DNA from: Turnera subulata
Taxonomy: Eukaryota > Streptophyta > Magnoliopsida > Malpighiales > Passifloraceae
NCBI GenBank assembly: GCA_028386065.3
Contig: JAKUCV010001739.1
Span: forward strand, 1 to 64,000
Length of the DNA stretch: 64,000 nucleotides
Direction: 5' to 3'
The translations under genes were made by a program, and so were the position numbers. This document shows positions 1-10,581 of this stretch, piece by piece. The notes beneath the pieces are model-generated. The model saw nothing but the letters and a program-made list of their open reading frames with translations. It was not told the origin of the DNA and ran no database searches. Numbering within the stretch: the stretch's first letter is position 1; each line of letters begins with the position of its first letter.

Positions 1-312
1 CTCGTTCAAAGTCTGGTAGGATGGTTCCAACTGAAGCTCCTGAAACCTGTCAGAGATAAAGAACATGGTGGAATTAGCCGTACCGTAGTAGGAAGTTCGC
101 AAGGATTGTTGATGTTCCAGGAAGATGGTCTCTTCCATAGGGGTGACAAAGAATCGGGACGAATAAATCTCGTCTACGAAGACAAGATGAGGAATTCTTG
201 TTAGTTCCTCTAGCAATAGCCCTTGTTGCTCATTTATAATGCTGAAAGCCAACCGATTTCTCCTACCTACGCTAGCACCCTCAACAAAAAAGACAGTGGA
301 AGGGGAAGGCAT
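1..312 (-). CDS. Partial ORF, unrecognised conserved family (copy 1)
   Basis: Reading leftwards from an ATG at 312-310, the frame stays open for 104 codons to the window edge, so the C-terminus is missing. I do not recognise the family. By hand alignment it matches residues 1-104 of the plus-strand ORF at 13131-13856 without gaps, at about two thirds identity (69 of 104). Shared blocks include FFVEGA, GRRNRLA, SRFFVTPMEE, RTSYYG and MFFISDR. Such conservation between two separate elements argues that the frame is genuinely coding. The start fits: a TATA box lies about 80 bases upstream, and the homologue has the same arrangement. It is divergent from the ORF at 1575-2834 and antisense to the SIRE-like LTR at 3038. 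Function is unknown; an accessory element protein, a captured host gene or an endogenous viral remnant are all possible. Confidence 0.7.
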   Translation of the reverse strand, partial: MPSPSTVFFVEGASVGRRNRLAFSIINEQQGLLLEELTRIPHLVFVDEIYSSRFFVTPMEETIFLEHQQSLRTSYYGTANSTMFFISDRFQELQLEPSYQTLNE

Positions 313-393
313 TTTTGCTTTTGATATTTTTGCTAACTCTCTTTCTAAAATTGGATTATAAACTTTCTGTGTTTAATAAGCTCTAACGTATGT

Positions 394-406
394 CTATTTA
401 TAAAAA
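394..406 (-). promoter_or_regulatory. TATA box for the minus-strand ORF at 1-312
   Basis: On the minus strand this reads TTTTTATAAATAG, a good plant TATA match about 80 bases before the ATG at 312. The two antisense ORFs in element C have the same spacing pattern. Promoter activity is inferred. Confidence 0.5.
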
Positions 407-999
407 CATAATTGTATTGCTTCTTCTCTCAAAAGGTGACCCCTACAAATTTCTGAAGTGACCAGCAGTGTTCAGGAAGTGACCCCTACCTATCCTTGGA
501 GTATCATGAATAACGTTCAGAGGAAGGCCCCTCCAAACCGCTTTGGTTTTCAAGAATCTCCTTTTTGAGACACTTGCAAATTCATTTATTGCTAACATTC
601 AATTTCTCAGATAATTAAGCGTCTGCTTTGTTGAAAATCGTGGCCTAAACTGCATTATTGATTCATCACGGGACTCACAATCTAATTAGTTGGGCATCAG
701 AGGCACCCAAAGTCCAACTGACAAGACATTTTCTCGAGCCCGGTGTACTTACAACAAGGAGATACCCTCTCATCCCGGGAGGATAGAAATCCAAGACAAT
801 AATTCTTGGGGGCAGAGGCCAACTTACTATCCTTAAATTTGTCATCCATGTTTCAACTTTCTAAAACTAGTGTATTATCTTTGCTAACTTGAGCACCCGA
901 GGCTCGTCTAACTAAGTTTTGCAGGTACCCCTCACCAAGGCCAAAAGACAGGGGGAACCGGAAGAACCACAAATTGGACAAAACATGTAAAGCCCATAC
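407..999. other. Non-coding spacer between divergent ORFs
   Basis: No coding frame is visible. The sequence holds two short GTGACCCCTAC-type repeats near 436-492 and otherwise looks like unique AT-rich spacer. It separates the minus-strand ORF from the palindrome array that precedes the plus-strand ORF. Confidence 0.5.
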
Positions 1000-1374
1000 A
1001 ACATCGATGTTTTGTATCGGAACATCGATGTTCAGTAAGTATTCTTTTCATTCCATATTTTTCAACATCAATGTTTCACACAACCGAGGGCATAAAACAT
1101 GGATGTCCCAAATCCGAACATCGATGTTCGATTTGCTTAAACGTTCCACAGCATGGCCCCGAGAGCACATAACATCGATGTCCTGAATAATGACATCGAT
1201 GTCCTCTCTTTCCCAGTTTTTACAAGACTCGGACCCGAGAGCAAATAACATCGATGTTCAATTAATGGACATCGATGTTCAGGTTCTGTTTTTCAAAAAA
1301 TAAAGCCGTTAGACAATTCCAGAATAAACCCAACAGTACACCACATCGATGTCACGAGCTGGAACATCGATGTT
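1000..1374. repeat. ACATCGATGT palindrome array 1
   Basis: Five pairs of the 12-bp palindrome AACATCGATGTT (small variants) start at 1000/1021, 1096/1117, 1171/1192, 1247/1268 and 1342/1363. Every pair is exactly 21 bases apart start to start, with a non-conserved 9-base spacer. Pairs recur every 75-76 or 95-96 bases. A lone degenerate copy is at 1064. The array ends 71 bases before a TATA box at 1445, so an upstream regulatory role is plausible. Confidence 0.9.
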
Positions 1375-1400
1375 CAACTGCTGAAATTTTAAAAAAATAT

Positions 1401-1456
1401 AGCCGTTACGCGGCTATTACTAGCCGTTACTAGCCGTTGTATCCTGTATAAAATAC
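1401..1456 (+). promoter_or_regulatory. TAGCCGTTA repeats and TATA box
   Basis: Three close copies of TAGCCGTT lie at about 1400-1438, followed by TGTATAAAATAC at 1445-1456. A pyrimidine-rich leader then runs to the ORF at 1575. This looks like the core promoter of that ORF, with the palindrome array immediately upstream. It is inferred from sequence only. Confidence 0.5.
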
Positions 1457-1574
1457 ACTATTCTTCACTTTTTCTTTCTCCATCTTTTCTTCTTCAAAGT
1501 GAATTCAGCTCTTCTTTCCCTCTCCACACTCTTCATAATTTCCACACTTTCTATCTACCTTTCTTTCTTCTATC

Positions 1575-2834
1575 ATAGGCAAGACTAAATCCCGTGCAAA
1601 AACACCCATACGACAACCAACTACACGAGGAGGTCCTTCATCTTCTTCTCCTCGATTTCCTTTGAATGACCAATCAGCTGTTTGGTTCACCTCACGTGCA
1701 CAACTCTCACTCTATCAATCACTCTTTCATGCTCGTCAAATTTTTCCTCCCCGGTATCTTCCGGTCTCGTATCCGAGGGAGAAGAACTACACAAGGCTTG
1801 AAGAGCACCTTCGAGCATCTGGATTGTGGGAATTCGTAACCAACCGAAGCCATCAATATAGTGCCGATTTTACCAAAGCCTTCTACTCCACCCTCAATAG
1901 CGATGGTGACGTGTTCACAGCTCACGTGAATGGAATTGCTATCTCTTTGACTCTCGAGCAATTCGAGGAAGTTTCCGGCTTACCATCTCAGGGTGAGGAT
2001 ATTGCCTCTTATGGCGGTCCTCATTTCATCACGACCACTGAAGCTCCTCTTTTGCAAGCACTCGGTTTCACGGAGGTTGTCCGTACCGCCCATTCCAAAA
2101 GACCAACAATTCATTCTCTTCCTCCGGAGAATCGTGTTCTGTTTTATCTCATCACCCGGGTGATCAAGCCACGACCCGGAAATCATACCGTCCTATCTAT
2201 TGAGGATGTGAAGATACTCCATGCCATTCTCCATCATGCTCCAATTAATTGGGCACGTTTTGTGCTTATGCACATGACCGACTATCCGCCTCAATCCACC
2301 CATCATCCTCTGCCCTATCCCATCATGGTGTTGGACGTTCTCCTACAGGCCGGCATTGATGCTCGGGAAGGTCCCCAAGTCTCTCATACAAAAACATGGA
2401 CAATTAGTGATGACACCTTCCAAACTGGTAAATCCGAGCAAGCACCTAGACTTCCATCGGGTGAGAGTTCCGCAGCACCAGTTTGTCCCGAACTGGCTCC
2501 TCAAGCTTCTGTCGTCACTCTTGAATCGATTGCAGCTTCTCTTACCCATCTTCAAAAGAGTGTTAATAGCATGGGACGGTCCATTGATCGCATTGACTTT
2601 GAAGTTCAACGCCAAGGGCATGCTCTTCGGTCCTACTTTGATAGAGTCCACTATCAACCTCCACCCTATCATACAACATTTCAGGGCTATGATTTCGGAG
2701 CTGAGGGAGATGATGATGATGAGCCATATGATCCTACTGTGGCCGGTGATCCTATGGACATGGATGCGGCGAATGAAGAAGAAGAAGTTGCTGCCAAAAA
2801 TGAAGAAGATAACGATGATGATGATGGGAACTAA
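1575..2834 (+). CDS. Element-associated ORF with acidic C-terminus, start codon lost
   Basis: The frame is open from about 1539 to the TAA at 2832-2834. No ATG opens it: the first residues typical of such proteins (GKTKSRAK) follow an ATA at 1575, which looks like a decayed ATG, giving 419 codons. The N-terminal 30 residues are basic and proline/serine rich. A middle region (about residues 60-260) is a globular-looking domain with EEHLRASGLWEF and SLTLEQFEEVSGLP. This is the style of the plant-specific proteins annotated as 'putative plant transposon protein' next to LTR elements; that link is from memory and weak. A helical stretch near residues 315-345 (LESIAASLTHLQKSV) may be a coiled coil, and the tail is almost all Asp/Glu/Asn. 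It sits just upstream of the polypurine tracts and 3' LTR of a SIRE-like element, where such elements often carry an extra ORF. Confidence 0.6.
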   Translation: MGKTKSRAKTPIRQPTTRGGPSSSSPRFPLNDQSAVWFTSRAQLSLYQSLFHARQIFPPRYLPVSYPREKNYTRLEEHLRASGLWEFVTNRSHQYSADFTKAFYSTLNSDGDVFTAHVNGIAISLTLEQFEEVSGLPSQGEDIASYGGPHFITTTEAPLLQALGFTEVVRTAHSKRPTIHSLPPENRVLFYLITRVIKPRPGNHTVLSIEDVKILHAILHHAPINWARFVLMHMTDYPPQSTHHPLPYPIMVLDVLLQAGIDAREGPQVSHTKTWTISDDTFQTGKSEQAPRLPSGESSAAPVCPELAPQASVVTLESIAASLTHLQKSVNSMGRSIDRIDFEVQRQGHALRSYFDRVHYQPPPYHTTFQGYDFGAEGDDDDEPYDPTVAGDPMDMDAANEEEEVAAKNEEDNDDDDGN

Positions 2835-2933
2835 CACCCATATTTTTATTTTTTTTATCTTATGTTATCTTTCATGTTCTTTCATTTGAATAAGAGTTTA
2901 TTTTTGTCTTTTCAATTTCTTTTTGCTAATGCC

Positions 2934-3037
2934 AAAAGGGGGAAAACAACTTAATTAAATGGTATCATGGCTAAAACATAGGGGGAACTAATAAGCACAT
3001 ACTTCAACTTGTTTGTCATTATCAAAAAGGGGGAAAT
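2934..3037 (+). other. Polypurine tracts before the 3' LTR
   Basis: AAAAGGGGGAAAA (about 2935) and CAAAAAGGGGGAAAT (about 3023-3037) are polypurine tracts, the second ending directly at the LTR boundary. A third short one, TAGGGGGAA, is near 2979. Duplicated tracts priming plus-strand synthesis are common in SIRE-type elements. Confidence 0.75.
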
Positions 3038-3097
3038 TGTTGAAAATAATATTTTGCTAACATCTCTTTATCTCATTCAGGTTTTGATAATGACAAA
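3012..3097. repeat. 16-bp inverted repeat across the PPT/LTR junction
   Basis: TTTGTCATTATCAAAA (3012-3027) is the exact reverse complement of TTTTGATAATGACAAA (3082-3097). The 54-base loop contains the polypurine tract and the first bases of the LTR. Confidence 0.9.
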
Positions 3098-3344
3098 TCA
3101 ACCTTGTATTAAGATGATCATTATTACGGAGCAAAAAGAAATAATCAAGAGCAAAGCCTTATGACATCAAGAGTTCAAGAATGGATGTGACAAGATCAAG
3201 CAAGAAGAAAAAGAAGAGTTAGGAACTCAATTTTGTACAAGGTTAAACATTCAATGTCTCTAAGTTATTGGCTCAAACAAAATCACTTTTACTCATGCAT
3301 CAATTTGATTTTATTTCAATCATATTTATGTCTTCCGAGCCATG

Positions 3345-3883
3345 AACATCGATGTCCCAATTTTGAACATCGATGTCCTGCCGTGAAACCAAGCTTTCGA
3401 GAAGGTTTCTAAGCTTTGAACATCGATGTCCAATATTGGAACATCGATGTCCTGCACTAAAATAATTTTTCCAAAAGTAGGCAGTAGTTTATAACATCGA
3501 TGTCCAATTTCTGAACATCGATGTCCTCATGACCGTTATGCTTAAAAATTGCTTTGAAGAGTTTGAACATCGATGTCCTATTTCATAACATCGATGTCCT
3601 ATTGAATCTGGTTTTAAGATTGTTTTGGGAATGTCCAAAACATCGATGTTCAGCTATGGAACATCGATGTTATTTCGTCTCGGGTCTTGGACAATGTCTT
3701 GTGGAACATCGATGTCCTTCTGGCCAACATCGATGTTCTAGTGACCGTTAGCCCAATAATTCACATTCACTGGCCAGGACATCGATGTCCAGCTTTGCAA
3801 CATCGATGTCCTTATGACCGTTGGGCCAATAATGCATACTCAAAGGCTAGAACATCGATGTCCTGATTTGCAACATCGATGTT
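3345..3883. repeat. ACATCGATGT palindrome array 2, in LTR U3
   Basis: Eight palindrome pairs start at 3345, 3419, 3493, 3566, 3639, 3705, 3778 and 3851. In every pair the second copy starts exactly 21 bases after the first. Pair-to-pair distances are 74, 74, 73, 73, 66, 73 and 73, so the higher-order unit is about 73 bp. Spacer and flanking sequence vary much more than the palindromes. The array ends about 95 bases before the LTR TATA box. Confidence 0.95.
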
Positions 3884-3978
3884 CAGCCGACATGAGCAGA
3901 TATACTTTTCACCTTTCCATGATACTTTGTTTAAAGATGTTTTGAACTGATTTTCCAACGGTAATACATGTTTTTAAC

Positions 3979-3989
3979 CTTATAAATAG
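3979..3989 (+). promoter_or_regulatory. LTR TATA box
   Basis: CTTATAAATAG is a strong TATA match in the expected place at the U3/R boundary, downstream of the palindrome array. Confidence 0.65.
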
Positions 3990-4507
3990 AGCATTTAGGT
4001 CTCTGTTTTATGGTATATATCGACTCTCTACAATTTCAAGCATTTATTGTGATACATACATATCATTTATGAGCCAATATCATTGAGAATTGAGAGTTGC
4101 CTTATAGAGCTTACTTTGTGTACTCATACCTACTCTTGAAGAGAGTTTTTGCTTTGAGTGACTCAATTGTAATCACACACCTTGAGGGAGGATTATTCCC
4201 TTGTAGTGAATTCATAGGAAGAGGGTCTTCTTTCTGTGGGAAAAGTCTTGAAGTGTTGAATCTTCAAGCAGGAGTTGTAAACGGTTTGTTAAGCACCCGG
4301 AAGCTTAACGGTGATAGTGGAATCTTCGAGAGAGTCTCTCGGAGGACTGGATTAGCCACACGGGTTGTGTGTGTGTGAACCAGTATAAATCGGTTTGCCT
4401 TTCTCTCCTTTTTAATTCTGCAATTATTATTGTTTAAAGTTTTAATTAGTTCTTAATCGGTAATTCACCCCCCCCCCCCCCCCCCTCTTAGCTTGTTTGG
4501 GCTTACA

Positions 4508-5620
4508 GTATTTTGTAACTGAAATCGCACCAAAATCTGGAATCAAGTGCGAAAATGAAAACCAATCCGCACAAAAGAGACAACACAAAGATTTAGAATG
4601 GTTCCCTCTAAATCCTATGGGCACATCCACTACTCAAGGCTCCCCATGAGATTTCAAAAATTCACTATGTGAATTCTTCCAAGGTGAAGTCCAACCTCTT
4701 ACAACCAAACTTTTTCAAAAGATCAAGCACAAACCTTTACAAGAGTTTTCCCAAGGCTCACTCTCTAACCTAGGCTTTTACAAAGGCTAAACCCAATCTA
4801 TCCAAGAGTTTTTCAAGGCTCACTCTCTAACCTATACCCAAAGCTTTTTCAAAGGCTCAAGCTTCAAACCTATTCCCCTTAAATAAATTTTTTCCAAACC
4901 TACTCAAGGTATGATTTTCAAAGAACCCAAAGAGTGACTCACTATTTGTTTATAATTTTAGCTCAAGAATCTCACAAAGTTGTATAAGCACAATTAGTAA
5001 GCTCTAACCCAATTAGCCAAATCATCCATTGCTTGCCTTGGATGATTTTTTAGCGGGAAAGCACATATATATATAGTCTCCTTAGAGGCTCCCAACGGAT
5101 CTATTAAAGAATAAGACAAAAGAGAGCCTTTTTCCAAAAGAGGGCTTGAAATATGGTGGCAAATAACTTACAAAATTTACTGCCCAAGTAGTCAAATCTT
5201 CAAAATGCCTCTTTGATGTACTTGTGCCTTCTAGAATCCTTTCTTTACATCTTGACACACCAATAGGACAATAAGAACGGCTAGTAGACTTGATTGGTGG
5301 AGATTTTGTGCTCCTCTTCATCTCCCTCTTACATGTGTATACATAGAAGTGTACTTTCTTCTTCTATCCCTTTAAGGGGTTGTTGTTGTCTCTCTAACAA
5401 GACAAGAAAAACGTCCACTTTGTCTTGCTCTTGGTTTTTGAAGTCCCAGAAGAATTTGGTGTCTAGGGGATAAGGTTGTGAAGAGAATGAATAAAACACA
5501 CAAGGAAGAAGACACAAGTAAAGAAGCTGTTGGGGCTTCTTTATTTTTCACGTGTATTCAAAATACAAGCAGGGCATAGTTTTTAAAACAAGGACTGGTC
5601 TTTCTTTTCTTCATACATGT
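4508..5620. other. Non-coding repeat-like region, possibly an old minus-strand LTR
   Basis: No coding frame. A phrase GGCTCACTCTCTAACCTA occurs twice (about 4755 and 4818) among similar 'caaggct' phrases. Minus-strand TATATATATGTGC near 5065-5077 and an AACGGCTAG motif near 5276 are reminiscent of SIRE-type LTRs. I could not define ends or a target duplication. Confidence 0.4.
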
Positions 5621-5636
5621 AAATGGTGTCGTATGA

Positions 5637-6356
5637 GGGAGAGGGGGTGGGGGGGGGGGGGGGGGGGGGGCGCCGTTGGTGCTCCATGGGGGGCTGTCTT
5701 CAGGCAGCCTCTCCATCTTCTCCCCCTTTGTTTACTTTTCTTGCTTTTTTTCTTAGTTCTATCCGGATTAATAAAACCACCAATTCAGATCTTGGTTTGA
5801 ATTTGGTTTTCCACCTCCTTGTGGGGTTTTCCACTCCTGTGAGGGAGTCGTTCCTTTGTTGGGTAATGTCTTTGTGGTCTTCCTCTCCACAAAACATTGC
5901 CAGATCTATCTCTTCTCTAGATCCCAGCCTCACCTGCAATTTTTTTCCCCCTCTTCTCTTCCTTTCTAACCCACCACCACCTGCCTCTCTTACCCTACTT
6001 TGTGTTCATGGGGTTAGTGAATGCCATGCTCCTATTCTTCGATTTGGAAAGGATTTTTTCTTTCTGCTGCAATGGTTCTGGGATAACCAAACGCTGGTGG
6101 CCTTGTGTTTTGAAGCCATCCATTGGAAAGAGCTTCGGGCTTGTGGAGCTATACCGATTTTATCTCCTCTGGAATGTATCACAAGTCTTTATCATCATTC
6201 TTTGTAGGATTACTTGCCGTCTGTATGTTATGGTTTCTCCTATCATTGTATTAGATCTAGATTTTCCTATCCTAATCTACTGGATGTGGATTTGGGATTT
6301 ATCTGTACCTGTTATCACTTAATGGAAAGCCTTTTAGGCCGTTTATCAAAAAAAAC
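5637..6356 (+). mobile_element. Retroposed insertion (5'-truncated LINE or similar)
   Basis: The 720-base insert is bounded by a perfect 16-bp direct repeat, AAATGGTGTCGTATGA, at 5621-5636 and 6357-6372. It ends in a short A-run (ATCAAAAAAAAC). A long target duplication plus a 3' A-tail is the signature of target-primed reverse transcription. No reverse transcriptase is left. The overlapping 194-codon frame is low complexity and proline/serine rich and is not judged a gene. It could be a 5'-truncated L1-like element or a copied RNA. Confidence 0.8.
5649..5670 (+). repeat. G22 homopolymer
   Basis: Twenty-two consecutive G, preceded by GGGGGT, near the 5' junction of the retroposed insert. It can form G-quadruplexes and is a likely length-error site. 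Confidence 0.9.
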
Positions 6357-6452
6357 AAATGGTGTCGTATGATTAAGTGAAGAGATCAAATGCAAAAATG
6401 GGCTAAAGAACATTATATGCATATAAAGGAAGAGATAGGCTAAAATGAAAGT

Positions 6453-6809
6453 GATGGCCCGATAGTCAAATATTATAAGAGTTCAATTTTTTAGAAGATG
6501 GTCTGAAACAATATAAAGTAAATAATAGAAATGCTGATGGGCTTCTGTCATTTAAAAATAAAAACTTGTGGTTTAGATACGATGGGCTGGTAGTTTGTTC
6601 ATGCAAGCTGGCCTGAATGTTTAAAAATAAAAAGTAATGGCCCGATAGTCAAATATTATAAGAGTTCAATTTTTTAGAAGATGGGCTGAAACATTATAAA
6701 GTAAATAATAGAAACAGTGACGGGCTTCTGTCATTTAAAAATAAAAACTTGTGGTTTAGATACGATGGGCTGGTAGTTTGTTCATGCAAGCTGGCCTGAA
6801 TGTTTAAAA
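6453..6809. repeat. Direct tandem duplication, period 183
   Basis: ATGGCCCGATAGTCAAATAT begins both copies (6453 and 6636). The copies are nearly identical over about 174 bases. Non-coding. Confidence 0.9.
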
Positions 6810-7814
6810 GCCATGCGTTGGGCTGAATGTTAAAAATTGGCCCAACAATTTATGCCCATTGGAAAACAATAATTAGAACTTTGATTAAGTTAATTTTGAC
6901 AATCAACCAAAAACAAATTACTTCAAACTAACACCATCCACACTCGCCACATGGCATACACGTTAGCGGCGGGCACACACCAATTGGGCCAAACAGTACT
7001 CCAATTTTGACTTCAGACAAATTGAACAAAATTAGATAACTTGGAGAGTAAATTGAACCAAATTGGTTAACTTAGATGGAAAGTTGACGATTTTGTAACA
7101 TTATACCCAAATTGACTATTTTGGAATAACACATGGGAAAAAGGCATCCATTGATTGGCTTTATAATGTATTTTAAGTTTAAAGTTAAAAATATAATTAA
7201 CTTTGAGTTAAAATATACCATAAGGTCTAATTAATAAACTATAGGGTCAAATTTGAGTATTTACATGGTCAACTATTTTACTGAAATTTGATCAAGGTTT
7301 CAAATTAATAGTGTATAAGTAAATAACTATCATTCAATGGTTGTTAAAAAAAAAAATTAAATAATATAAATGGCGAATATATTAAAAAATATGTAATATG
7401 ATGTAAAATTAGAAGGAATGAATAGTGTTTAAATATGGGGAAGAATAGACAATGTATTCAGAAATGAATTAGTTCCTCTTACTCAATGTATTCATGTATT
7501 CAGAAATGAATTAGTTTATCATTTTTATGTTGTATAGTTGAATGTTTAGGTTATATGTAACAATATTTCTCAAAAAAAAAAGGTTACATGTGTTGGCCTA
7601 AACATGGACTTAATGAGATTATTAATGTCTAATCATATTTAGTGAATAACTATATATTGATTTTGATAATTAACAAACTTGGTTAGATATATGCATATAT
7701 TTGTGTTGATTAAACATGCAGTTTGGTTTCTTATAGTATAAAAAAAAATGCTTGGTTTCTTATCAAAACCACACAAAAACCATGCGCTTAGTTTATAGAA
7801 GAAATCACACATAG
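6810..7814. other. AT-rich non-coding flank, target of element B
   Basis: No coding frame and no recognised repeat. The sequence is AT-rich with A-tracts. It ends CATAG at 7810-7814, the target duplication of the gypsy element that follows, so this is the older locus sequence left of the nest. Confidence 0.6.
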
Positions 7815-8457
7815 TGAAACACCCGTGTCCCAATTTTATAAATAAAATACTTAACATAAGGAATTTACCAAAATGCCCCTGAAACCTGGGACACGAAATC
7901 CAACACCGAAACATTATCTGAAAATCTTATTAAACCGAGATATCATTAAGAACAAGAGTAAACCGGCTTATCAAGCCATAAGTCAACCCGGCAAACAGCC
8001 GAAACAACATCAAGTGTCAAACCCGGCAACCCGCCGACAATGTAATCAAAATCAAGTGAAACGACCCGACCCGTATTTACCGTACACAGTAAACACGTGC
8101 CGGAACTGTGACAACCCAACCCAACAAAGCCCGACGGACTGTGTATAAAACAATAAACTGGCCAACAGCCCAATATAAAAAACTGTAAACCGGCCCTTCG
8201 GCCCAACATAGAACTCGTCACCCGAACCCCAGGGACATCAACAACAACCAACTGGCCCAATGGCCAAAATACAACATATACATAGCAGAAGATTTAACAA
8301 TATGCACAGCAGAAGACTCTTAACTCACATAACAACATATGCAAAGCCCAATGCAACTAATGGATCCGAGTCCTGTCCGAGGGTACGCATCAGCTTGCCC
8401 GGTATGTTCCTGCACTACAAACAACTCATCCTACGGGATGAAACCCCGCAGGAGAGG

Positions 8458-8478
8458 GGTGAGTCCGAAGCGCTCACC
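8458..8478. other. Conserved LTR hairpin
   Basis: GGTGAG, a 9-base loop, then CTCACC form a perfect 6-bp stem. The same hairpin is in the right LTR (14555-14575) and in a C-like fragment (59052-59072). Element A LTRs have a different but equally paired hairpin at the matching place (20671-20694 and 25589-25612). Confidence 0.7.
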
Positions 8479-8902
8479 GATGAAAGATAAACAGAGATAT
8501 ATAATCAACCGTAATACTTTTGAAATAAACACAACAATCACAACAATAAACACATACAATCACATCACAAGGATACTGCCATAACAACTAACACATACTT
8601 CACGACAGAGGAATCCAACTCAAACAACACATCAGAGGAAACCAACACAAGCAACACGACAGAGGAATCTACTAAATCATATCAAGCCAAGACCCATAGA
8701 ATACTTGTTAATTATCTTAATACCAATTTTATCTTCCGAGCCCGTCACTGGACAAGCTAGGGTCGTACCAGGTTATCAATTAATTCTAGATGCCAGGTCA
8801 AAGAACCATACCATATCTTACCATACCGGGACCACGTCCCAAATTATCAAATCACACCGGGTTCAACAACCCAAATACCATACCGGGATCAACATCCCAA
8901 AA

Positions 8903-9108
8903 CCGGATATTCGGTATATCCGAACCACTGGGTATTCGGTATACCCCAACCACAGGCATCAACATGCCAACCGGATATTCGGTATATCCGAACTACTGGG
9001 TATTTGGTATACCCTAACCACAGGCAACAATATGCCAACCGGATATTCGGTATATCCGAACCACTGGGTATTTTGTATACCCTAACCACAGGCATCAACA
9101 TGCCAACC
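8903..9108. repeat. 68-bp tandem repeat in LTR C, three copies
   Basis: Copies start at 8903, 8971 and 9039 with CCGGATATTCGGTATATCCG, itself nearly palindromic, followed by GGTATTCGGTATACC-type sequence. The right LTR has more copies at 15000-15381. Confidence 0.95.
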
Positions 9109-10550
9109 AAATCAAGTAACCAAACCAAGTAACCGACCATAGCATCCCAGAATTAATTTTCAAACCATCGGGTCGTACCACTACTTCCCACATATTTCAT
9201 CATCTCATATCAAGTCCAATTCCAATTTCCACTTTCCATTTCTCAATTATCCACAGTCCATAGTTTATTCCAATTATTCAACACAACACTGTCTACTGCC
9301 AACAATCACAATATCCATAACAGCTAAACAATTATCTAATTCCTATCAGCTCAGGTTACACAACAGACAAATCCTTCAACAGTTTCATAACATCATTACT
9401 CGCAGTCCGACATCAATCTCAACACAATATCTAGTAAACCAATAACGGCCAAACAGCGGTTCAATCAAGCAACTCAATATCATAGCAACAGCAACAACCG
9501 TAACTATGGCAGCCAATAACCAACATAATTCCATATTACCAAACATCCATCAATAATACATGTAACACCAATTATTCACAATTAACAGTTCATCACAATA
9601 TCCACACGACCAATAGCACAGTCCAACAACAGCGACATCAATAACCATGACAGTCAAATATCCAACAATGTCCCTCTCAGTAGTTCATTCAAACAACAAA
9701 ACACACAATTATCCACATTGACCAGTTCATCATTATTCTCAACACAATATCACAAATCCAATATCACAGTCTAACATCAACAACAGCGACAACATCATAG
9801 CAGTCAGTCAACCAACAGTAATCGTCCCAGTAGTTCAATCAAGCAACAAAACAAACACAGTATTATGGGCACATATCAAGGGTTATCTATCCTCACCTTG
9901 GCCGATTACTCAACTCCGGAATTAATGACCGGTCCGACGCCGGCTCCTCGGGAAACTGCCCGATATCCAAACCTATACACAAGACAATACATACACATAA
10001 ATGCACATAAGAGTATGTCATGATGCCAATTTTACGAAATTACCCATCCCGGTTACTTATCCTTTATTATCTCCATTTATCGAAAATATTTAACCATACG
10101 TATATCCGAATATAATTTCGGTACTATATTTTAATTAAAATTCTTTTCAAAATATTTTCATAAAATAATTATAATTTTCCAAAATTATAATTATTATAAT
10201 TTTTCTAAAAATTATAACATATGTATATATTTATTTTTCTAGAATATTATAGTTTTAATAAAACTATTTGACATAATATAATTACCAAATATTATTACAT
10301 AAGGAAACCATGTTTCCAGAAAATATAATTATATAAACTTTATTTTCCTGAGAATAATTACGAATTTACGTATATACATATATATATTTCCAACATAAAA
10401 TACTTTTCCAAACACTTACATTATCAAAATAATTATATATTTCAGAAATATCAATCATGTATACCATAAATTCATATTTTCCCAAAATACTCCATGATTT
10501 AATTTTCAAAGTATTAACCATAAAAATATATATATATATCAGATTTTATT

Positions 10551-10581
<31 letters not shown>

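Larger units (their letters stand above)
3038..4507 (+). mobile_element. 3' LTR of a SIRE-like LTR retrotransposon
   Basis: The LTR starts TGTTGAAAATAA directly after a polypurine tract and probably ends GCTTACA at 4507. It contains a palindrome array (3345-3883), a TATA box (3979-3989) and a C18 tract (4468-4485) just before its end, typical of this class. The 5' LTR is outside the window, so the end and the target duplication cannot be confirmed. Confidence 0.7.

Noticed and set aside
2356..2889. 177-codon frame overlapping the element ORF
   Set aside because: Shadow frame of 1575-2834; the coding-like composition and acidic tail belong to the main frame.
3345..3883. Regularly spaced palindromes as a CRISPR array
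   Set aside because: Plant retrotransposon context, 12-bp repeats with 9-base and variable spacers, no cas genes.
5623..6207. 194-codon frame in the retroposed insert
   Set aside because: Starts in the target duplication and passes through the G22 run, so it cannot be an original reading frame of the insert.
8440..8490. Hammerhead ribozyme (GAGTCCGAAG...CACCGACGAAAG)
   Set aside because: The GAGTCC and GACGAAA parts look similar, but the required CTGANGA core is missing, so cleavage is not expected.
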